Shown here in pieces: positions 61,939 through 64,000 of a stretch of 64,000 nt of DNA. How positions within the stretch are numbered: position 1 is the first letter of the stretch; each line of letters starts with the position of its first letter. A program made the translations under genes and the position numbers. The stretch comes from an uncultured Granulosicoccus sp. GTDB lineage: Bacteria; Pseudomonadota; Gammaproteobacteria; Granulosicoccales; Granulosicoccaceae. The notes beneath the pieces are model-generated. The model had not been told where the DNA came from. It saw only the letters and a program-made list of their open reading frames with translations, and searched no databases. Location of the stretch: positions 20,082 to 84,081 of the forward strand of contig CALDSR010000005.1 in NCBI GenBank assembly GCA_937924505.1, written 5' to 3'.

Positions 61939-62217
61939 TCACTCGTTTTCCAACCAGTAGTTGGATAGTACCGATTTCTCCTGTCCAGAATAAATCTTAA
62001 TTACTTCAAATTCACCGCTTGTAGCATTATTCGAATTCACAAACGAAATTATCTTTATCTTGGCAAGTGCGGTTCGATCCGAATCGATAAGGTCAATCGC
62101 AGTGTTAATCGGAAACACTCTGTTTCCGATCTTATGGAACGCGTAGGTGCACTGATTTTCAAGCTTACCAGTTGGATTAAATTGCAACACCCAGTTAAAT
62201 TTTATTGGAAATCCCAT
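61939..62217 (-). CDS. small DUF2584-like protein
   Basis: 92 aa from ATG 62217. 'GFPIKFNWVLQFNP', 'CTYAFHKIGNRVFPINTAIDLIDSDRTALAKIKIISF', 'GEFEVIKIYSGQEKSVLSNYWLENE'. The sequence is beta-rich and looks like the short DUF2584 family (best known from Bacillus) or a close relative; I recall the pattern but could not compare it. Coding despite low GC: conserved-looking core with W/Y/F at regular positions. Function unknown. Confidence 0.55.
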   Translation of the reverse strand: MGFPIKFNWVLQFNPTGKLENQCTYAFHKIGNRVFPINTAIDLIDSDRTALAKIKIISFVNSNNATSGEFEVIKIYSGQEKSVLSNYWLENE

Positions 62218-62375
62218 TGGCGTTCTCAATGCACTTTATATAAACAATCATACGACAAAGTCAGTATTCAAAAGCCAGTATTTATACGTTTAACGCTCTT
62301 CCATCAGGTATTATAAAAAGCATGTTCACTATCCGATAAACTACACATCACGCGACTGATTGGCAGCTTAGCCAA

Positions 62376-62690
62376 TCAGAACTGATATTTAAAGCTCGCC
62401 TGGAACAAAATTGCATTGTTCTTGTCGAAGTCGTCGGAATCAAATGCCTGAGCGACATATTCGGCTCTTAACCGTAAACCCGCGTTCGGTTTCAGTGCGA
62501 TGCCATACATCACACCGAGAGTCGCACTGGTCATCGCATCAAGCCGGTAGTAAAAACTGACGAATCTGTCACCAGGTAGCTCAGATGCCAACGGAAATCC
62601 CGATCTGGATATAGACCCCGGTCGCAACGTCATTCCGAACAACTCGGCAGGCTGGGATCATGGAAATAATCAGAAAAGGTCAGTTACCGC
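62376..62690 (-). pseudogene. C-terminal remnant of an outer-membrane beta-barrel (DUF3570-like) gene
   Basis: The minus frame ending at 62376 encodes 'LRPGSISRSGFPLASELPGDRFVSFYYRLDAMTSATLGVMYGIALKP' and ends 'NNAILFQASFKYQF', alternating strands closing in an aromatic residue as in outer-membrane barrels; the text resembles DUF3570 C-termini. The frame opens only at a TTG (62642) with a stop at 62658-62660 and no signal peptide. Another frame just upstream reads 'LTFSDYFHDPSLPS', which could be the shifted continuation. So this is the decayed 3' end of a longer gene. Confidence 0.6.
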
Positions 62691-62791
62691 AGTTGTCGAT
62701 TGTTATACCCCGCAGTGTCGGCTGAAAGGCTCGGTTTAGGCGTCAATTATCGCTGGAGCACCCCAAAACTCACAGGTTGTAGCGCTCGCTT

Positions 62792-63151
62792 TCAATCACC
62801 TCGACACACTGCCTCTACATTGTGCCCATCAGGGTCGAGTATGTAGGCGGAATAATACGTAGGCCCATACTCAACGCGATATCCGGGAGCCCCATTAGAT
62901 CGCGCACCCAACGCTAATGCAGCGCGATAAAATGATTGAACTTCATCATGTGTTTTCGCTTTAAAAGCAAAATGAATCGGAGGTATCGGACCCATCTCTT
63001 GAACAATACCAAACAACCAAGTCTCGCGCCCGAACCCTGTAACGTCGGCCTCTGTCAACAAGATAGAATAGCCAAATGATTCTAAAACAGCCTCGTAAAA
63101 CTCACGACTTTTATCGATGTCAGATACTGGCAGATTGAAGTGATCAATCAC
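62792..63151 (-). CDS. VOC-family (glyoxalase-like) protein
   Basis: 119 aa, GTG start at 63151. 'IDHFNLPVSDIDKSREFYEAVLESFGYSIL' is the first beta-alpha-beta-beta-beta module with metal His; 'IHFAFKAKTHDEVQSFYRAALALGARSNGAPGYRVEYGPTYYSAYILDPDGHNVEAVC' the second, with His, and Glu in 'NVEAVC'. One-chain VOC protein that dimerises. Metal site H/H/E appears intact. Substrate unknown. Confidence 0.9.
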   Translation of the reverse strand: MIDHFNLPVSDIDKSREFYEAVLESFGYSILLTEADVTGFGRETWLFGIVQEMGPIPPIHFAFKAKTHDEVQSFYRAALALGARSNGAPGYRVEYGPTYYSAYILDPDGHNVEAVCRGD

Positions 63152-63246
63152 AAGCTTAGTTGTAAATCATGCTCATTAACCCTTTGATTAAAATTATCGC
63201 AAGTCAAAGTTAGTAATTGATACACACAATACTGCATAAAGGCGCA

Positions 63247-63293
63247 CTTTACAAAGGACTGGGTTGTGGGCAGCGCCCGCTTTCCAGGTCTTC
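63247..63293. repeat. imperfect direct repeat, copy A
   Basis: Begins CTTTACAAAGGACTGGGTTG and ends CCAGGTCTTC. Aligns with copy B (63361-63406) with about eight differences and one 1-base gap, same orientation, 114 bases apart. Confidence 0.65.
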
Positions 63294-63360
63294 AGCCAAG
63301 CACGGAATTTCAGGCTCTCCAAAATGTGTAGCTGAAATCTAACATCTGCCTTCTGCTGCA

Positions 63361-63406
63361 TTTTACGAAGGACCGGGTGTGGGCAGAGTCCGCGTTCCGG
63401 GTCTTT
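63361..63406. repeat. imperfect direct repeat, copy B
   Basis: Begins TTTTACGAAGGACCGGGTGT and ends CCGGGTCTTT. See copy A at 63247-63293. Confidence 0.65.
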
Positions 63407-63433
63407 GTAAAAGTGTCGGCTGCAATCATGAGA

Positions 63434-63526
63434 TGGACTCCTTCCGCGACATCTTTTCAATTCCGGCATCGATGTGCCATGGTAATCGTCGCAAACACAT
63501 CACCAACAATGTCACCAAGGAGTCCA
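63434..63526 (+). promoter_or_regulatory. inverted repeat enclosing the transposase ribosome-binding site
   Basis: TGGACTCCTT (63434-63443) and AAGGAGTCCA (63517-63526) are exact 10-bp complements, 73 bases apart; the second arm contains the AAGGAG Shine-Dalgarno, two bases before ATG 63529. In RNA this would mask the start and limit transposase synthesis. Confidence 0.6.
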
Positions 63527-63528
63527 CC

Positions 63529-64000
63529 ATGAATTCTACTGTCATTGCCGTCGATCTGGCAAATGATGTGATCGAAGTCGCTATCGCCAACCACTCAGGC
63601 AAGATCCTTGAACGCCTGCATCTGAAAAGAAAACAGTTTCACCAATTGCTCCTCCGGCGCGAGCCGGCAACGCTGGTCTTTGAAGCCTGCGGTACCGCTC
63701 ACCACTGGGGTCGTGTCGCAACCGAGCACGGACACACTGTGTGCATCCTGCCCGCCCACGATGTCCCCCCTTATAGACAGCGCAACATGACAGACAAAGC
63801 CGATACGGGTGCTCTCATCAAAGCCAATAGGCTCGATGGCATGACCCCGGTGCCCATTTGCAGTGTGGAGCAACAACAGATTCTGCAAATACACTCACTA
63901 CGCGAGCACTGGAAAAAAACACGAGTGCAGCGCATCAACGGCTTACGCGGTTGCCTACGTGAGATCGGCTTTTTCATTCCCCTGGGTGCCCGCTCTGTCG
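63529..64000 (+). mobile_element. IS110-family transposase, C-terminus beyond window
   Basis: 157 codons from ATG 63529 to the right edge without a stop. DEDD (RuvC-like) domain of IS110 transposases: first Asp in 'VIAVDLANDVIEVAIAN' (about 9), Glu in 'TLVFEACGTAHHWGR' (about 60), and the Asp pair region 'NMTDKADTGALIKANRL' (about 97-105, the K-x-D-x-x-D/A-A-like motif). 'VQRINGLRGCLREIGF' begins the linker coiled coil. The C-terminal Tnp20 domain with the Ser nucleophile should lie outside. So far no frameshift, so the copy may be active. Confidence 0.9.

Larger units (their letters stand above)
63152..63528. other. non-coding region upstream of the IS110 transposase
   Basis: 377 bases with no credible gene. 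It contains two 46-47-base imperfect direct repeats and a 10-bp inverted repeat at the transposase ribosome-binding site. In IS110-group elements the end upstream of the recombinase encodes the bridge RNA, so part of this stretch probably belongs to the element. Confidence 0.55.

Noticed and set aside
62060..62110. tRNA T-loop-like string GGTTCGATCC
   Set aside because: No acceptor stem or anticodon arm could be paired around it, and it lies within the DUF2584-like coding sequence.
63194..63469. 91-codon open frame on the minus strand upstream of the IS110 gene
   Set aside because: It spans both direct repeats and encodes a Cys/Arg-rich sequence without any family look; better explained as non-coding IS end.

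Overview
The window looks like a chromosomal segment of a free-living, probably marine gammaproteobacterium. GC is moderate and roughly even, except for an AT-rich stretch near the right end. The core gene content is gammaproteobacterial: pilT-pilU next to yggS-proC-yggT, type II secretion gspCDEF, typA/bipA, zapE, puuE/uraH and a YjgN-type DUF898 protein. I cannot fix the genus from sequence alone. No rRNA, tRNA or CRISPR array was seen.

Layout. 1-5.2 kb: a large secreted DUF5060 glycan-hydrolase-like protein (cut by the left edge), a GT47/exostosin-like transferase, and a sugar-1-phosphate nucleotidyltransferase paired with a GHMP kinase that resembles plant galacturonokinase more than galactokinase. 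5.3-11 kb: twitching ATPases PilU and PilT, then yggS-tal-proC-yggT. 11-18 kb: a lysine-rich HU-type protein and gspC-D-E-F without the pseudopilin genes. 18-20 kb: overlapping msrA-ppk2-small ORF operon.

20-27.3 kb is the clearest coherent pathway: a LacI regulator with an 18-bp perfect operator, a complete sugar ABC importer, a GH63 glucosyl/mannosylglycerate-hydrolase-like enzyme and a D-lyxose/D-mannose isomerase, closed by an 11-bp perfect hairpin. I read it as uptake and catabolism of a glycosylglycerate compatible solute, most simply mannosylglycerate: import, hydrolysis to mannose and glycerate, then mannose to fructose. 27-31.5 kb: CopD-like membrane protein, serine dehydratase, trypsin-like protease and two tandem Slp lipoproteins. 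31.7-39.3 kb: scattered purine catabolism (puuE, uraH, adenine deaminase), a peroxiredoxin, an SDR, an acyl-CoA synthetase and a HAD phosphatase that must start at a non-canonical codon (ATT proposed) to keep its catalytic Asp.

39.4-53.9 kb: typA, M48 protease, DUF898, zapE, PilZ-like protein, orphan MotA-like channel, YgjP-type metallopeptidase, NhaP antiporter, hybrid histidine kinase, a ferredoxin-aminotransferase-pncB operon and a membrane protein. 54-56 kb: an OmpA-domain gene cut in mid-domain and joined out of frame to the tail of a spore-coat-U-like (SCPU) protein, followed by two intact SCPU-like genes. This is probably a decayed chaperone-usher-type locus. 56.5-60 kb: a ClpP-fold membrane protein facing an acyltransferase-3/membrane-protein pair. 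60-64 kb: a TauD dioxygenase, then an AT-rich patch of small orphan genes, a decayed outer-membrane gene tail, a VOC protein, and an IS110-family element running off the right edge.
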